Part shown: positions 20,394 to 31,086 of the stretch, piece after piece | Layout: each line of letters begins with the position of its first letter | How positions within the stretch are numbered: the stretch's first letter is position 1 | DNA from: an uncultured Oleiphilus sp. | Lineage (GTDB): Bacteria > Pseudomonadota > Gammaproteobacteria > Pseudomonadales > Oleiphilaceae | Length of the DNA stretch: 64,000 bases | Direction: 5' to 3' | Assembly: GCA_913020045.1 (NCBI GenBank) | Contig: CAJWBE010000005.1 | Coordinates: 62,001-126,000 of the forward strand | The notes under the pieces: model-generated | What the model was told of the DNA's origin: nothing | Database searches by the model: none | The model's input: the letters and a program-made list of their open reading frames with translations, nothing else | Made by a program: the position numbers and the translations under genes

Positions 20394-21788
20394 TCACGTT
20401 TTCCAAGACAAACTATCTTTGGGCGTATAAGAACAAGATCGCCCGGTATTGAGAGACAGCTTTAAGTGGTCGCCCAAAGCAGGGTGTAGCGCTTGAACTT
20501 TCTCAATAGCGCTTTTTATTCTTGCCGCCACTGCCTTACGGACCCTTTCAGACTGACTATTAAACTGCCTCCGCCGTCCGCCTAGACCAAGTCCCTGTGC
20601 CAAGACCTTCAAAATAGCGTCCTCTTCTGCCTCCAAGGACTCATAGGCAAGCTCGTCGGACTCTGCACCAGCGGTGACTTTAGCCTCGGCAATAGACGCC
20701 AGCCGCTCCCGATAAGCAGACAAGGCTTGGGTATCAAGAACCGCGGACTGTGACTCTGACACCGCGCCGTCTTGATCGCCATTGAGTCGCTCAACGGTCA
20801 CATCTTGACCAGCATTTCGAATCAACGTAGCGATATCATGCAGGCCCCGCATATCCTTCATATGGACGCGCTTGTGAGCATACGAGAGCACCCAAATGTC
20901 GCCTTCATAACGAAACATAAGCTCTTCATGCGAATCACTTAATTTTTCACCATCACGCACAAAATTATCGGGCAGCCCCGTAAAACGTTTTATCTCGGCC
21001 AGAATTCGCCCCGATTGATCGCCCATCCAAGGCAAGTGGGCATGGCCACTCAAACGAACCAGCTCGGCATCTGGAAGCAAAGACGCCAATTTTCGACCGG
21101 CATCGAAGGGTACGGTTTTGTCTTTAGAGCAGTGAATCACTAAGGCTGGAATATTTATGTCCGGCGCCACGTGCTGAGCGTTCATGGTAAAGGACAACTT
21201 CAATAATGCTGCCGCCATCTTTGGGCTTGCTGACTCTCGGTGCACTCGCCCTAGCTGTTTTCGCCCAGACGCCGCCATATCAACATCAAACAGGTCCAAA
21301 ATTGCTTTAGCACCCATCCCCCAGTTTGCTGCTACAAGGCCGCCTAGAGCCTCTTGAACTACAGCACTTCCTATATCTTCACCTCTGGCATACGCACCAA
21401 TAAACATCAGCTTGTCGATTCGTTTTGGATGCAAGTGTGCGTAAAGTAGGCTCGGTGGCGCGGCGCAAGAAATCGCGAGAATATTGAAGCGATCTAAAGA
21501 TAAATGGTCGACAAGGCTTACTAGCGTGTCCACTTCGTCCTCTAAAGCAAAACCTTGACGTTCGCGGTCGCTCAGTCCGGAGCCAGGTCTATCGTACCGA
21601 AGTACTGTGAACGACTCACCAAGGCATTCAAAGAACTCTCTATAGGAGGGCAACTCCCAATCTAATTCCAGATGACTAACCCACCACGCAGGTAAAACCA
21701 AATACGGCCCTTTGCCATGGACTGCATAGGCAACCCGCTCACCATTCGATTTAGTCAAGAATTTGATTGTTGGAGAAGTGCCTGACAT
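20394..21788 (-). CDS. Alpha/beta hydrolase fused to C-terminal regulator-type domains
   Basis: Hydrolase core (LRYDRPGSGLSDRE, LAISCAAPPSLLYA, VIHCSKDKTVPFDAGRKLASLLPDAELVRLSGHAH) followed by MFRYEGDIWVLSYAHKRVHMKDMRGLHDIATLI and GLGGRRRQFNSQSERVRKAVAARIKSAIEKVQALHPALGDHLKLSLNTGRSCSYTP. Confidence 0.8.
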   Translation of the reverse strand: MSGTSPTIKFLTKSNGERVAYAVHGKGPYLVLPAWWVSHLELDWELPSYREFFECLGESFTVLRYDRPGSGLSDRERQGFALEDEVDTLVSLVDHLSLDRFNILAISCAAPPSLLYAHLHPKRIDKLMFIGAYARGEDIGSAVVQEALGGLVAANWGMGAKAILDLFDVDMAASGRKQLGRVHRESASPKMAAALLKLSFTMNAQHVAPDINIPALVIHCSKDKTVPFDAGRKLASLLPDAELVRLSGHAHLPWMGDQSGRILAEIKRFTGLPDNFVRDGEKLSDSHEELMFRYEGDIWVLSYAHKRVHMKDMRGLHDIATLIRNAGQDVTVERLNGDQDGAVSESQSAVLDTQALSAYRERLASIAEAKVTAGAESDELAYESLEAEEDAILKVLAQGLGLGGRRRQFNSQSERVRKAVAARIKSAIEKVQALHPALGDHLKLSLNTGRSCSYTPKDSLSWKT

Positions 21789-21999
21789 ACCCGTTGATCA
21801 CCACAATAACTTCAGACGATCATAGCACTAATCAAGCAAAAAAATAGCGCAGCCCGTGGCGCAACATGAGAGCAACAACGACAACGCCTAATCGAAAAAC
21901 AGGGAGACAGTTTTAAGGTTAATCATGCCGCTATCATAAGCAGCATCAAGACAAAACTATAACGGAACGTCAGTGGAACTAAGCAGCACTAAAATTTAA

Positions 22000-22641
22000 C
22001 TACAACGAACCGAACTTTATCAAAAGATGCTGATCCTTAACGACAATGGACTCGATCATAGACTTCGCCATTTTTTGCTTAAAGTCTTTGTCATTTAAGG
22101 TGTACAGAGGGTATGAAGCTAACGTCGCGGTGATCATCGCTTGGGATACGCTAGAAATTTGCTGACTGATGGTTGTCGGTACTCTGTCGATCACTAGCTG
22201 ATCGAGCTTTGGGTCTTGCAGAAAGAATGCGCCTTTCGACTTATCATAATGCAGCTTACCGAGAACCCGGCCTCGGCCAGAGCCCTTTAAACCGCCGGGT
22301 GCGATTGCTTCGACATTCAAAAAAACACTAACCTGATCAGACTCTGCCAGTAACGAGACTGTTGGGTCTGAAACAATCACCGTCATGAACAGTTGTTTTT
22401 TCTCTATCGGCATCATTGCAGAAACACGTTTTTGCAAATCCGCTTCGCTAAGTTTTAAGGTATAACCCAGTGCCATTGTGTCAGAGGCCGCCAACCCAAA
22501 AATTAAGAATATGAAAGCCTTTAATCGACCATTCAAGCCCGCTCCAGCCAAATGGGTAGCACTGTATTGAGAATCAAACAAGATGTGCCCACAGGTCGTA
22601 TTCGTCAGCTTCTTCAACTTCAACTCGCACAACATCGCCAA
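22000..22641 (-). CDS. DUF1439 (YceB-like) exported protein; true start probably downstream of the ORF-track start
   Basis: [24 protein letters not shown]...[43 protein letters not shown]; signal-like [22 protein letters not shown]. The ORF-track start overlaps rimO, so an internal start near 22.53 kb is likely. Confidence 0.75.
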   Translation of the reverse strand: MAMLCELKLKKLTNTTCGHILFDSQYSATHLAGAGLNGRLKAFIFLIFGLAASDTMALGYTLKLSEADLQKRVSAMMPIEKKQLFMTVIVSDPTVSLLAESDQVSVFLNVEAIAPGGLKGSGRGRVLGKLHYDKSKGAFFLQDPKLDQLVIDRVPTTISQQISSVSQAMITATLASYPLYTLNDKDFKQKMAKSMIESIVVKDQHLLIKFGSL

Positions 22642-23902
22642 CAGACAAATGGGTCGCGCCGTCTATGTATACACTACCGTCTATCTCTGGTGCGTCACCC
22701 ATTGTGCGAGCAACCGCACCCTCTTCCGCGACTTCATCTACCAGTACCCATTGAAGTGTTCCTACTTTAGCCTGCAAACGATCGGCGCTAATTTTTGCCT
22801 GTTTTTCCATAAATCGTTGCTGGCGCTGAAGCTTAACCTCTTCAGGAACTTGGTCTGCGAGTGAATTTGCTGGCGCGCCTTCAACAGGCGAATACGTAAA
22901 ACAGCCAACGCGGTCTAGCTGGGCTTCATCCAAAAAGTCCAACAGCTGCTGAAAGTCGTCTTCGGTCTCTCCTGGAAACCCCACAATAAACGTACTGCGT
23001 ATCGTTAATTCTGGACACACCTCTCGCCATGCTTTAATCCGGCCGAGCACTTTCTCGCTGTGAGCGGGACGTTTCATTGCTTTAAGAATTCGAGGGCTAG
23101 CGTGCTGAAATGGGATATCGAGGTAAGGAAGAATCTTGCCTTCAGCCATCAGTGGAATCAGTTTATCTACGTGCGGGTATGGATAAACATAATGAAGGCG
23201 AACCCAAACACCCAACTCACCCAATGCGACGGCCAAATCTTGCATGCGCGTTTCCATCGCAGCACCGTCAAAAAAGTCGAGCTTGTATTTCACATCGACA
23301 CCATAAGCACTGGTATCCTGAGAAATCACGAGCAGCTCTTTTACACCACTATCAACTAGGGTCTTTGCTTCCGCAATCACCTCAGAAACGGGGCGGCTTA
23401 CTAAGTCGCCGCGCATATGAGGAATAATGCAAAAACTACAACGATGGTTGCAGCCTTCCGATATTTTGAGATAAGCGTAATGATTAGGCGTTAGCTTAAC
23501 GCCTTGCGCTGGCACTAGGTCGCCGTAATGCGTGGGGTCATTGTTTGTCGGAGGGATATATTCATGGACGGCATCCACTACACTTTTGTATTCCGCTGGC
23601 CCACTAACGCTCAACACATCTGGATTCTGAGACTTGATTAGTTCGGCGTCAGCGCCCTTACCCATGCAACCGGTCACAATCACTTTGCCATTTTCTTGCA
23701 TGGCTTCATTGATCGCATCAAGCGACTCTTGCTTGGCTGAATCGATGAAGCCACACGTATTTACAACGACAACGTCTGCATCGTCATAGCTCGGTACGAC
23801 ATCGTAGCCATCTAGCCGAAGCTTAGTCAGTATGCGCTCAGAGTCGACCAACGCTTTGGGGCAACCTAAACTGACAAAGCCAACTTTTTGAGAATCTGAC
23901 AT
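22574..23902 (-). CDS. rimO: Ribosomal protein uS12 methylthiotransferase RimO
   Basis: [23 protein letters not shown]; radical-SAM [27 protein letters not shown]. Confidence 0.97.
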   Translation of the reverse strand: MSDSQKVGFVSLGCPKALVDSERILTKLRLDGYDVVPSYDDADVVVVNTCGFIDSAKQESLDAINEAMQENGKVIVTGCMGKGADAELIKSQNPDVLSVSGPAEYKSVVDAVHEYIPPTNNDPTHYGDLVPAQGVKLTPNHYAYLKISEGCNHRCSFCIIPHMRGDLVSRPVSEVIAEAKTLVDSGVKELLVISQDTSAYGVDVKYKLDFFDGAAMETRMQDLAVALGELGVWVRLHYVYPYPHVDKLIPLMAEGKILPYLDIPFQHASPRILKAMKRPAHSEKVLGRIKAWREVCPELTIRSTFIVGFPGETEDDFQQLLDFLDEAQLDRVGCFTYSPVEGAPANSLADQVPEEVKLQRQQRFMEKQAKISADRLQAKVGTLQWVLVDEVAEEGAVARTMGDAPEIDGSVYIDGATHLSVGDVVRVEVEEADEYDLWAHLV

Positions 23903-23990
23903 CTTTGCTTCCGACTAATAATGTGTGATCTGAACCGCTATGTTACGGCATTCATTTCAGGCTGACGAGCACAATGCTAGCGCGCATAAA

Positions 23991-25580
23991 CTATACGGCT
24001 AGAGTCGACAGATACTCTTCGTAAGTGCCTTGAAAGTCATTCAAACGTTTGTCTTTTATGTCAATGACGCGAGTCGCCAAGGAAGAAACGAATTCTCGGT
24101 CGTGACTAACAAAAATCAAAGTGCCTTCGTAGTTCTCTAACGCTAGGTTGAGCGCCTCAATCGACTCCATATCCAAGTGGTTAGTCGGTTCGTCCATCAC
24201 CAGAATATTCGGCTCTTGCATGATTAATTTACCGAACAGAAGGCGGTTTTTCTCTCCACCAGAACAAACACTTACCTTTTTCTCGTAATCGTCTGCGCCA
24301 AACAATAAACGACCAAGCGTCGAGCGAACAATTTGCTCGTCATGGTGCGGCTTTCTCCATTGGCTTACCCAGTCGAACACGGTCATATCGCCGTCAAAGT
24401 CAACGGTACTATCTTGTGGACAATAACCAATTACTGAGTTTTCGGACCATTTAATATCTCCTGACTCAGGCGTAAACTCTGATAGTAAGCAACGTAAGAA
24501 GGTTGTTTTACCCGCGCCATTCTCGCCGATTACCGCAACACGTGAACCGGCTTCGAGTATCATCTCACCGCCTTTAAATAGTGTCTCGCCATCAAAACCA
24601 TGCGTTAGGTTCTCGAAAACCAAGGCTTGTCGATGAAGCTTCTTCTCTTGCGTAAATCGAATGAATGGCGTGACTCGGCTTGACGCTTTTATGTCATCTA
24701 GTTGAATCTTACTGATCTGCTTGGCTCGCGAGGTAGCTTGCTTCGCTTTGGAAGCATTGGCGGAAAAACGACTGACAAACTGCTGTAATTCAGCAATCTG
24801 TGCACTCTTCTTAGCATTCTGTGACTGCATGCGTTCGCGCGCTTGGGTCGATGCAATCATGAAGTCATCATAATTGCCGGGATATAAGCGTAGTTCACCG
24901 TAATCAATATCTGCCATGTGCGTGCACACGGAGTTAAGAAAGTGCCTGTCGTGCGAAATGATGATCATGGTACTTTTTCGCTCGTTCAAAAGGTCTTCCA
25001 ACCAGCGAATCGTATTGATATCCAAGTTGTTGGTTGGCTCATCCAGCAATAATATGTCTGGGTTCGCAAATAAAGCCTGTACTAGCAAGACTCGTAACTT
25101 CCAACCTGGTGCGACTTCTTTCATCAAACCAAAGTGAAATGACTCTTCTATTCCCGCGTGCAGCAGTAACTCACCCGCGCGACTCTCTGCGCTATAACCG
25201 TCCATTTCCGCAAACTGCGTTTCAAGCTCTGCCACTTTCATGCCGTCTTCTTCAGACATTTCAGGCAGTGAGTAGATGCGGTCTCGCTCCTGCTTGATTT
25301 CCCATAGCGCTTTATCGCCCATAATAACGGTGTCGACGACGCTAAACTCTTCAAAAGCAAACTGATCCTGACTCAATGAGCCGAACGTTTCACCTGGCGT
25401 TATCGACACAGAACCAGCTGTTGGCGTTAACACCCCGCTAAGAATTTTCATAAACGTCGATTTACCGCAGCCATTGGCTCCGATCAAACCGTAGCGGTTT
25501 CCGTCGCCGAACTTAACAGAAATATTTTCGAATAGCGGCTTGGCGCCAAATTGCATCGTGATGTTAGCGGTAGAAATCAA
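23991..25580 (-). CDS. ybiT: ABC-F family ATPase YbiT; start taken as TTG at 25580 rather than the ORF-track 25670
   Basis: [47 protein letters not shown]; two Walker A/LSGGE-type cassettes; GGAAAAG Shine-Dalgarno-like sequence just upstream of the TTG. Confidence 0.92.
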   Translation of the reverse strand: MISTANITMQFGAKPLFENISVKFGDGNRYGLIGANGCGKSTFMKILSGVLTPTAGSVSITPGETFGSLSQDQFAFEEFSVVDTVIMGDKALWEIKQERDRIYSLPEMSEEDGMKVAELETQFAEMDGYSAESRAGELLLHAGIEESFHFGLMKEVAPGWKLRVLLVQALFANPDILLLDEPTNNLDINTIRWLEDLLNERKSTMIIISHDRHFLNSVCTHMADIDYGELRLYPGNYDDFMIASTQARERMQSQNAKKSAQIAELQQFVSRFSANASKAKQATSRAKQISKIQLDDIKASSRVTPFIRFTQEKKLHRQALVFENLTHGFDGETLFKGGEMILEAGSRVAVIGENGAGKTTFLRCLLSEFTPESGDIKWSENSVIGYCPQDSTVDFDGDMTVFDWVSQWRKPHHDEQIVRSTLGRLLFGADDYEKKVSVCSGGEKNRLLFGKLIMQEPNILVMDEPTNHLDMESIEALNLALENYEGTLIFVSHDREFVSSLATRVIDIKDKRLNDFQGTYEEYLSTLAV

Positions 25581-25887
25581 GTGTCTTTTCCTGGGAAGCA
25601 AATAAAGTAGGCAATACTGAAACGCGCAGAATATAAAGGCATCGCGCTGCAATGTCGACCCACAAGACAAAAGATTTCACAAGGCTACCCAATGTATTGA
25701 CGCCATTCAGGCTCGTATTTTGTGAAAAAGTACTCAGTGTTCGTGAAAACTAGTACACGCGGTTGCAATTTGTTGCAGAGCCTAACAGAGACTCAACGGA
25801 AAGTTTGCAGATTGTCGTTACAGTAAAGAGTAGACAAGTAATTTTAGGAGAGCGCCACGCTCCACTTAGAGCGAGCCATTAAGCACA

Positions 25888-26283
25888 ATGAAACGAAATC
25901 TTATATACCACACGCAAATTTCCGTTCAGAACGCAGTCACCACGAAAACTGAACATGGGTCATATGCGACCGAACTTGAAGCGTTATCGCGTGATGGTAT
26001 GGTGCTAACCTGCAACCGTAAGACTCTAGACGGTATGTTTCCAAACACGGTTAGCATCGCACCCCGTCAACCAAAGCAGATGACTGTGTCGTTTACGCTT
26101 CCAGGTGAAACCGAGCTGATAGAGACATCGTGTGAAGTATACAGCTTAAGGCGCCTATCAAGAGACCTGTTTGAACTCACAATGAAGTACGAGACACTAT
26201 CAGACGCTGACTTTGACATTGTAGATCGTTATGTCGAGAACAAATTGAAGAGCCTAAATACGCCACTAAATCATGCTGCTTAA
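25888..26283 (+). CDS. PilZ-like single-domain protein (degenerate c-di-GMP motifs)
   Basis: 131 aa; beta-barrel-like pattern with ELEALSRDGMVLTC...EVYSLRRLSRDLFELTMKYETLSDADFDIVDRYVENKL. Confidence 0.65.
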   Translation: MKRNLIYHTQISVQNAVTTKTEHGSYATELEALSRDGMVLTCNRKTLDGMFPNTVSIAPRQPKQMTVSFTLPGETELIETSCEVYSLRRLSRDLFELTMKYETLSDADFDIVDRYVENKLKSLNTPLNHAA

Positions 26284-26311
26284 CAGCATGACTTGGGACA
26301 GGCAAAGAAGA

Positions 26312-26728
26312 TTAAACTTCCGCGGTTAAGACAGGAACACTTGCTTGCTTTTGCTTACTTTCAGTCAACGCGCTGACTAGCTCAGCTTCGGGGCGCGAAA
26401 TTCCACAGGTATTCATCAAGTCCTCTACCCCGGCCCCCAACTCAACCAAACGTGAAGCTTCAGAATAAGAGACCTTGGCAGGATCATTATTTTTCATCTC
26501 GTCAAAACTAATCGTCAAGGCATGTAGCTGCTTTTCAAGGTTCAAAACCTTACGCCCTACACCCATTGCGCCATGGCTAACACCCTGAACTTCAGACGAG
26601 AAACTATCCATCAAAGCTTCGCTAGCTTGCTGAGACTTTACGACAGAGCGCTTGAGTTGCAGCACATAGACCACCATGCAAACCGATAACAGCGCTGACA
26701 ACAAAGGTACTAATACTGTAAATGTCAT
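26312..26728 (-). CDS. DUF2802 domain membrane-anchored protein
   Basis: N-terminal TM (MTFTVLVPLLSALLSVCMVVYVL) and C-terminal YSEASRLVELGAGVEDLMNTCGISRPEAELVSAL; linked to the cheW-parC end of flagellar loci. Internal Met start avoids overlap with cheW. Confidence 0.85.
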   Translation of the reverse strand: MTFTVLVPLLSALLSVCMVVYVLQLKRSVVKSQQASEALMDSFSSEVQGVSHGAMGVGRKVLNLEKQLHALTISFDEMKNNDPAKVSYSEASRLVELGAGVEDLMNTCGISRPEAELVSALTESKQKQASVPVLTAEV

Positions 26729-26754
26729 AACATCCAATCCCAAACCAAACACAG

Positions 26755-27243
26755 CTAGAATGCTGCCATTTCTGCCCATTCTTCTTCGGACAACATTTTC
26801 TCAAACTCAACAAGAATAATAAGTTCACCATTCTTGTTGCAGACACCTTGAATAAAGCGGGCGCTTTCTTCATTACCCACGTTTGGTGCCGTTTCAATTT
26901 CTGATTGTTGCAGATAAACGACTTCAGCAACGGAATCTACCAATACGCCGATCACTTGTCCCTCAAGCTCCAAAACCACAATTCGCGTCTGGTCGCTAAT
27001 TTCAGACTGACGTAAACCGAATCGCTTTCGAGTATCAATAACAGTTACAACGTTTCCGCGCAGGTTTATTATTCCCAACACGTAATCTGGAGCCCCTGGC
27101 ACAGGCGCTATTTCGGTATAACGCAATACTTCCTGTATCTGCATAACATTAATACCGTACGTTTCTTCTTCTAAGCGAAACGTTACATATTGCAGGAGCG
27201 GATCTTCAGCCGCTTGTCCGCTGTGCCCAGTGTTTGACGCCAT
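26755..27243 (-). CDS. cheW: Chemotaxis coupling protein CheW
   Basis: QYVTFRLEEETYGINVMQIQEVLRYTEIAPVPGAPDYVLGIINLRGNVVTVIDTRKRFGL. Confidence 0.96.
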   Translation of the reverse strand: MASNTGHSGQAAEDPLLQYVTFRLEEETYGINVMQIQEVLRYTEIAPVPGAPDYVLGIINLRGNVVTVIDTRKRFGLRQSEISDQTRIVVLELEGQVIGVLVDSVAEVVYLQQSEIETAPNVGNEESARFIQGVCNKNGELIILVEFEKMLSEEEWAEMAAF

Positions 27244-27392
27244 TATGCAAACCTCATCGTTATCTTTATATCCACCGATAGCCTGAATTTCGCTTTACTC
27301 AGCGTCACCGGCTGTTCGAGCGCGTCAATGATTTAACGCAGTATTCATTTAATATAGATCATCGCACAATCTATGCCAGCCTTAAGCCGAAT

Positions 27393-28442
27393 TCACCCAC
27401 CTTTTTTTAAACCATCGGGGCGCGTATCGTTGTCTAGCAAGTAGCTCAGCATGTCCGCATCTAACAATGCGCACATGTGCTCAATTACCGTACCGGATAA
27501 CCAAGAGCGTTTGCTGCGTTCAGTGCGCCATTTAACTTGATCAGGCTCAAGCTGAATTGCTTCAGCAACGGAATCGCAAGCAACGCCCCAGTTGGTGTCA
27601 CCTAACCGAATTACAAAGTGGTACCCGTCAATCACGCCCTCATGGTACTGACGGGGCATGACCCATTTGGCAGTATCCACTACGTTAATATTTCGCTCAC
27701 CGGTGCGATAAAGACCAATAAACCAGTCTGCCCTACCCACGAGAGGCGTAAGCTCACTTTCAATTCGATGAATAGAGCCAAGCGATACTAATGGCACCGC
27801 TAACTTAAGGCCTGCTACCGAAAATAACAGACATTCAAAACGGCTTTGAGCCCAAGCTGGGCGACCATTCGCCAACCAATCTAAGGGTTTCACGATCGCC
27901 AGCTCGTCCGTTGTTTCAGTGCTAACGACTGCGGCAGGAGCATCGGCAACCACTTGCTGCTGCGTCTCTGCTTTTGCCGTCACTTTCGACATCGTCACCT
28001 TGGGCTCAACGCTCGGTGCGCTAACTTCCACTGGGCTTTCAACGGGTTCAACGACCGACGGCTCAACCTTTGCTAATACGGGATCGACAACGGCAGGCTT
28101 AACCTTTGGCGGCGCCAATGTTGGTAATGGGCGCTTTTCTTCCGGTTCTGCAAAAACCGTTGCCTTTAATGCACTCGCTTCAGCTTTTTCTTTCCTTGCT
28201 TTTAACGCGGGCGAAGCTTTGTTCAATTCTTTTGCTGGCGCAGAAGAAACTGCTTTCTGTTCTTGTTTCAAACTGGGTTCAGCGGTTTCTTGTTCAGCTG
28301 TCCTATTCGTGCTTCCGTTAACGCTTTTATTGGGCACGGTCTCACGCTCTTCAGGACCACCCAACAACGAACCTAGTACGTCATCGTAATAGTCTGCCAT
28401 CGCCTTCTTGGCGGTGTCTGGAGAGTTCTTTTCGTGAGGCAC
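27393..28442 (-). CDS. parP: ParP-like protein: Ala/Pro-rich linker with C-terminal CheW-like domain
   Basis: N-terminal YYDDVLGSLLGGPEE, low-complexity linker, C-terminal CheW-like FECLLFSVAGLKLAVPLVSLGSIHRI...; adjacent to parC. Confidence 0.8.
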   Translation of the reverse strand: MPHEKNSPDTAKKAMADYYDDVLGSLLGGPEERETVPNKSVNGSTNRTAEQETAEPSLKQEQKAVSSAPAKELNKASPALKARKEKAEASALKATVFAEPEEKRPLPTLAPPKVKPAVVDPVLAKVEPSVVEPVESPVEVSAPSVEPKVTMSKVTAKAETQQQVVADAPAAVVSTETTDELAIVKPLDWLANGRPAWAQSRFECLLFSVAGLKLAVPLVSLGSIHRIESELTPLVGRADWFIGLYRTGERNINVVDTAKWVMPRQYHEGVIDGYHFVIRLGDTNWGVACDSVAEAIQLEPDQVKWRTERSKRSWLSGTVIEHMCALLDADMLSYLLDNDTRPDGLKKGG

Positions 28443-28472
28443 CCACTACTCCTGCTCAAGCGTAACCGTCAA

Positions 28473-29255
28473 CTAAGACTGATTGCTCGTCAGCTCGTTA
28501 AGGTTTTGAAGTAATTTTGTATACGCTCTCACGCCGTGCGTCGCGGTATCAAGCTCTGACGGTACAAGACCAGCCATACTCGCATCACGGAATTTGGTAT
28601 CAACCGGAATCGCGTATTTCCAAACAGCGTCCCCCCACGTTTGCTTAATCGTACGCAAACTCTGAGTTGATGCCTGTGTTCGACGATCGAACATTGTTGG
28701 CAAAATCATATGCTTCAAGTTGCTCTTTTGAGATCGAATCACCATTTCGAGCGTATGCATCATCCGTTCAAGGCCTTTAATCGCCAAAAACTCGGTCTGA
28801 ACTGGCACGATCAGTTGCTGGCTTGCAGCCAATGCATTAATCATAAGCACGCCCAACGAAGGCGAGTTATCAATCAGAACGTAGTCGTACTGATCCCAAA
28901 GCATCGCCAGCGTTTTTGAAATAATCAGCCCCATACCATCTACACCAACCATGCGGCGCTCTAATGTCGCTAGCGCTGTAGAGGCGGGCATAATGTCTAG
29001 CCCTTGGCACGAAGTTGCCGTAATCAACTGTTCCGGCAAACCATCAGGAACTTTGCCTTGATGCATAAACAGATCAAAAACGCTCTGTTCAATATTGTCA
29101 GGGTCTAACTTAAAGTAACTTGTTAATGAACCATGTGGATCCAGATCCATCACAAGTACACGTTTGCCTTGCTGTGCCAGCAAGCCACCCAAACTAACTA
29201 CGGTCGTTGTTTTACCAACACCACCTTTCTGATTTGCGATCGCCCAGATTTTCAC
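28473..29255 (-). CDS. parC: ParA-family ATPase ParC (chemotaxis array partitioning)
   Basis: IWAIANQKGGVGKTTTVVSLGGLLAQQGKRVLVMDLDPHGSLTSYF; likely GTG start at ~29255; neighbours parP and motCD. Confidence 0.88.
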   Translation of the reverse strand: MKIWAIANQKGGVGKTTTVVSLGGLLAQQGKRVLVMDLDPHGSLTSYFKLDPDNIEQSVFDLFMHQGKVPDGLPEQLITATSCQGLDIMPASTALATLERRMVGVDGMGLIISKTLAMLWDQYDYVLIDNSPSLGVLMINALAASQQLIVPVQTEFLAIKGLERMMHTLEMVIRSQKSNLKHMILPTMFDRRTQASTQSLRTIKQTWGDAVWKYAIPVDTKFRDASMAGLVPSELDTATHGVRAYTKLLQNLNELTSNQS

Positions 29256-29558
29256 GTTCTTTCGACCCTTAATAATTGCCGTACACACATTTTTAATAGT
29301 TGATCGATCATAGCACTCAACTATTTGATGTAAATGCTCGACGGTAAATGCTTGCCGATAAATTGGCGTTTAAATACCACTACACCCTCTAAAGCATATC
29401 CTGTGCCAAAAAGTTCAGGCATATTCAAGGTAATTAAGGTTAATGATTGATTTTTAAACAGTTTTACCTATTGAAGTATTTCAACGGTAGGGGAGCAACA
29501 AAACAACGGAGAAGATAACTCTGTGTGCTTAGCGCGTTAGAAAGGCGACCAACTCGTC

Positions 29559-30344
29559 TTAATTCAGAAAGGTTTCGTGAATATCATTTTTCTTAGAAAT
29601 TAAGATAACAACACGCCGATTCTTTAAACGTCCTTGTAACGTGTCATTGCGCGCAACCGGCTTGAACTCACCAAATCCCACGGCGCCAAGGCGCTCCGCA
29701 GTAACCCCTTCTAACGCAAGGTAACGCACAACTGAAGCGGCTCGCGCTGCCGATAGCTCCCAGTTGGATGGAAAGACAGAGCCCCGAATTGGAATGTTGT
29801 CGGTATGGCCTTCCACCAAGATTGCGTTGTCACGCCCAGCCATAATTTTGGCGATTTTTTCAATTACCACTAGGGCATCGTCAATTGGCTCGACACCACC
29901 ACTCGTAAATACGACCGACTCATTCAACGAAATCTCAATCCAGTCTTCTTTTTGCTCAACTGTTAAATGCTGTTCAAAGATAAGATCTTCAAAACTTTTA
30001 AGAAACTCACCCGCAATTTCTTCTAATTGCTGATCCGTATCATCTTTCATTATCTCTTTAGCGATTGGTTCGGGACGATCAAGGATGGGTTTAATCTTTT
30101 TCTTACCATAAGCCTGCTCGTCTGTTGTCGGTGTATGATCACCGACCTGTATGGGAGACAAGGTTTTTTCTTTGGTATTGAAGATTCCTTCGAGACTATC
30201 AGACAGCACTTTGTATTTACCTTCGTTCACCGAAGATATCGAATACATGACCACAAAAAATGCGAATAACAAGGTGATAAAGTCTGCGTATGAAACGAGC
30301 CATCGCTCATGGTTTTCAGGCTCGGCTTCTCTTTGACGGCGCAT
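29559..30344 (-). CDS. motD: Flagellar motor stator protein MotD (MotB/PomB family)
   Basis: VSYADFITLLFAFFVVMYSISSVNEGKY plug/TM; OmpA-like VEGHTDNIPIRGSVFPSNWELSAARAASVVRYL. Confidence 0.95.
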   Translation of the reverse strand: MRRQREAEPENHERWLVSYADFITLLFAFFVVMYSISSVNEGKYKVLSDSLEGIFNTKEKTLSPIQVGDHTPTTDEQAYGKKKIKPILDRPEPIAKEIMKDDTDQQLEEIAGEFLKSFEDLIFEQHLTVEQKEDWIEISLNESVVFTSGGVEPIDDALVVIEKIAKIMAGRDNAILVEGHTDNIPIRGSVFPSNWELSAARAASVVRYLALEGVTAERLGAVGFGEFKPVARNDTLQGRLKNRRVVILISKKNDIHETFLN

Positions 30345-30345
30345 A

Positions 30346-31086
30346 CTAGTGAATAAAGCCTTTCAACTTCATTTCAATCGCACGAGGATTTTCGCCTTCG
30401 GAAATTGACACGATACCTTCGATCAACATTTCACGATATTGAGATTGACGCTGTATTACAGCCTTAAGCTTGCTTCCAATTGGGAAAAAAAACAGATTGG
30501 CAAATGCCACACCGTAAATCGTCGCGACAAAAGCAGTCGCGATCCCAGAACCAAGAGATGATGGGTCCGCAAGGTTACTCATGACATGAATCAAGCCCAT
30601 GACCGCACCAATGATTCCGATAGTTGGCGAGTACCCACCCATCCCGTCATAAATTTTGGCCGCCGCTAGGTCATGGTTTTCTTTCGCAATTAACTCAAGT
30701 TCAAGAACGTTACGAATGGTTTCAGGTTCTACGCCATCAACTAGTAACTGTAAGCCTTTACCACAAAATCGATCAGGCTCTTTCGGCAGGATAGACTCCA
30801 AGCCAAGCAAACCTTCTTTTCGGGCCCGCATGCTCCAATTGACAATTTTATCAATGCCATCTTCTAGCGATATGTAAGGAGGTGAGAAAACCCAACGAAA
30901 CATAAATAAACCGTGCCTTAGCGTTTTACCCGGTGTTTGCAACATGATTGCCGCAAAGGTACCACCACCAACAATCAGAGCTGCTGGCCCATTAAAGAGA
31001 GCATCGACATGCCCACCTTCAAGGTAATTTCCGCCCAATATAGCCCCAAACCCAAGGATGACACCAAGTATACTGAGCATATCCAT
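30346..31086 (-). CDS. motC: Flagellar motor stator protein MotC (MotA/PomA family)
   Basis: MDMLSILGVILGFGAILGGNYLEGG...GGYSPTIGIIGAVMGLIHVM. Confidence 0.95.
   Translation of the reverse strand: MDMLSILGVILGFGAILGGNYLEGGHVDALFNGPAALIVGGGTFAAIMLQTPGKTLRHGLFMFRWVFSPPYISLEDGIDKIVNWSMRARKEGLLGLESILPKEPDRFCGKGLQLLVDGVEPETIRNVLELELIAKENHDLAAAKIYDGMGGYSPTIGIIGAVMGLIHVMSNLADPSSLGSGIATAFVATIYGVAFANLFFFPIGSKLKAVIQRQSQYREMLIEGIVSISEGENPRAIEMKLKGFIH

Noticed and set aside
27919-28389. 156-aa plus-strand ORF antisense to parP
   Set aside because: Thr/Ala/Ser-rich antisense of the parP low-complexity linker; no independent support.
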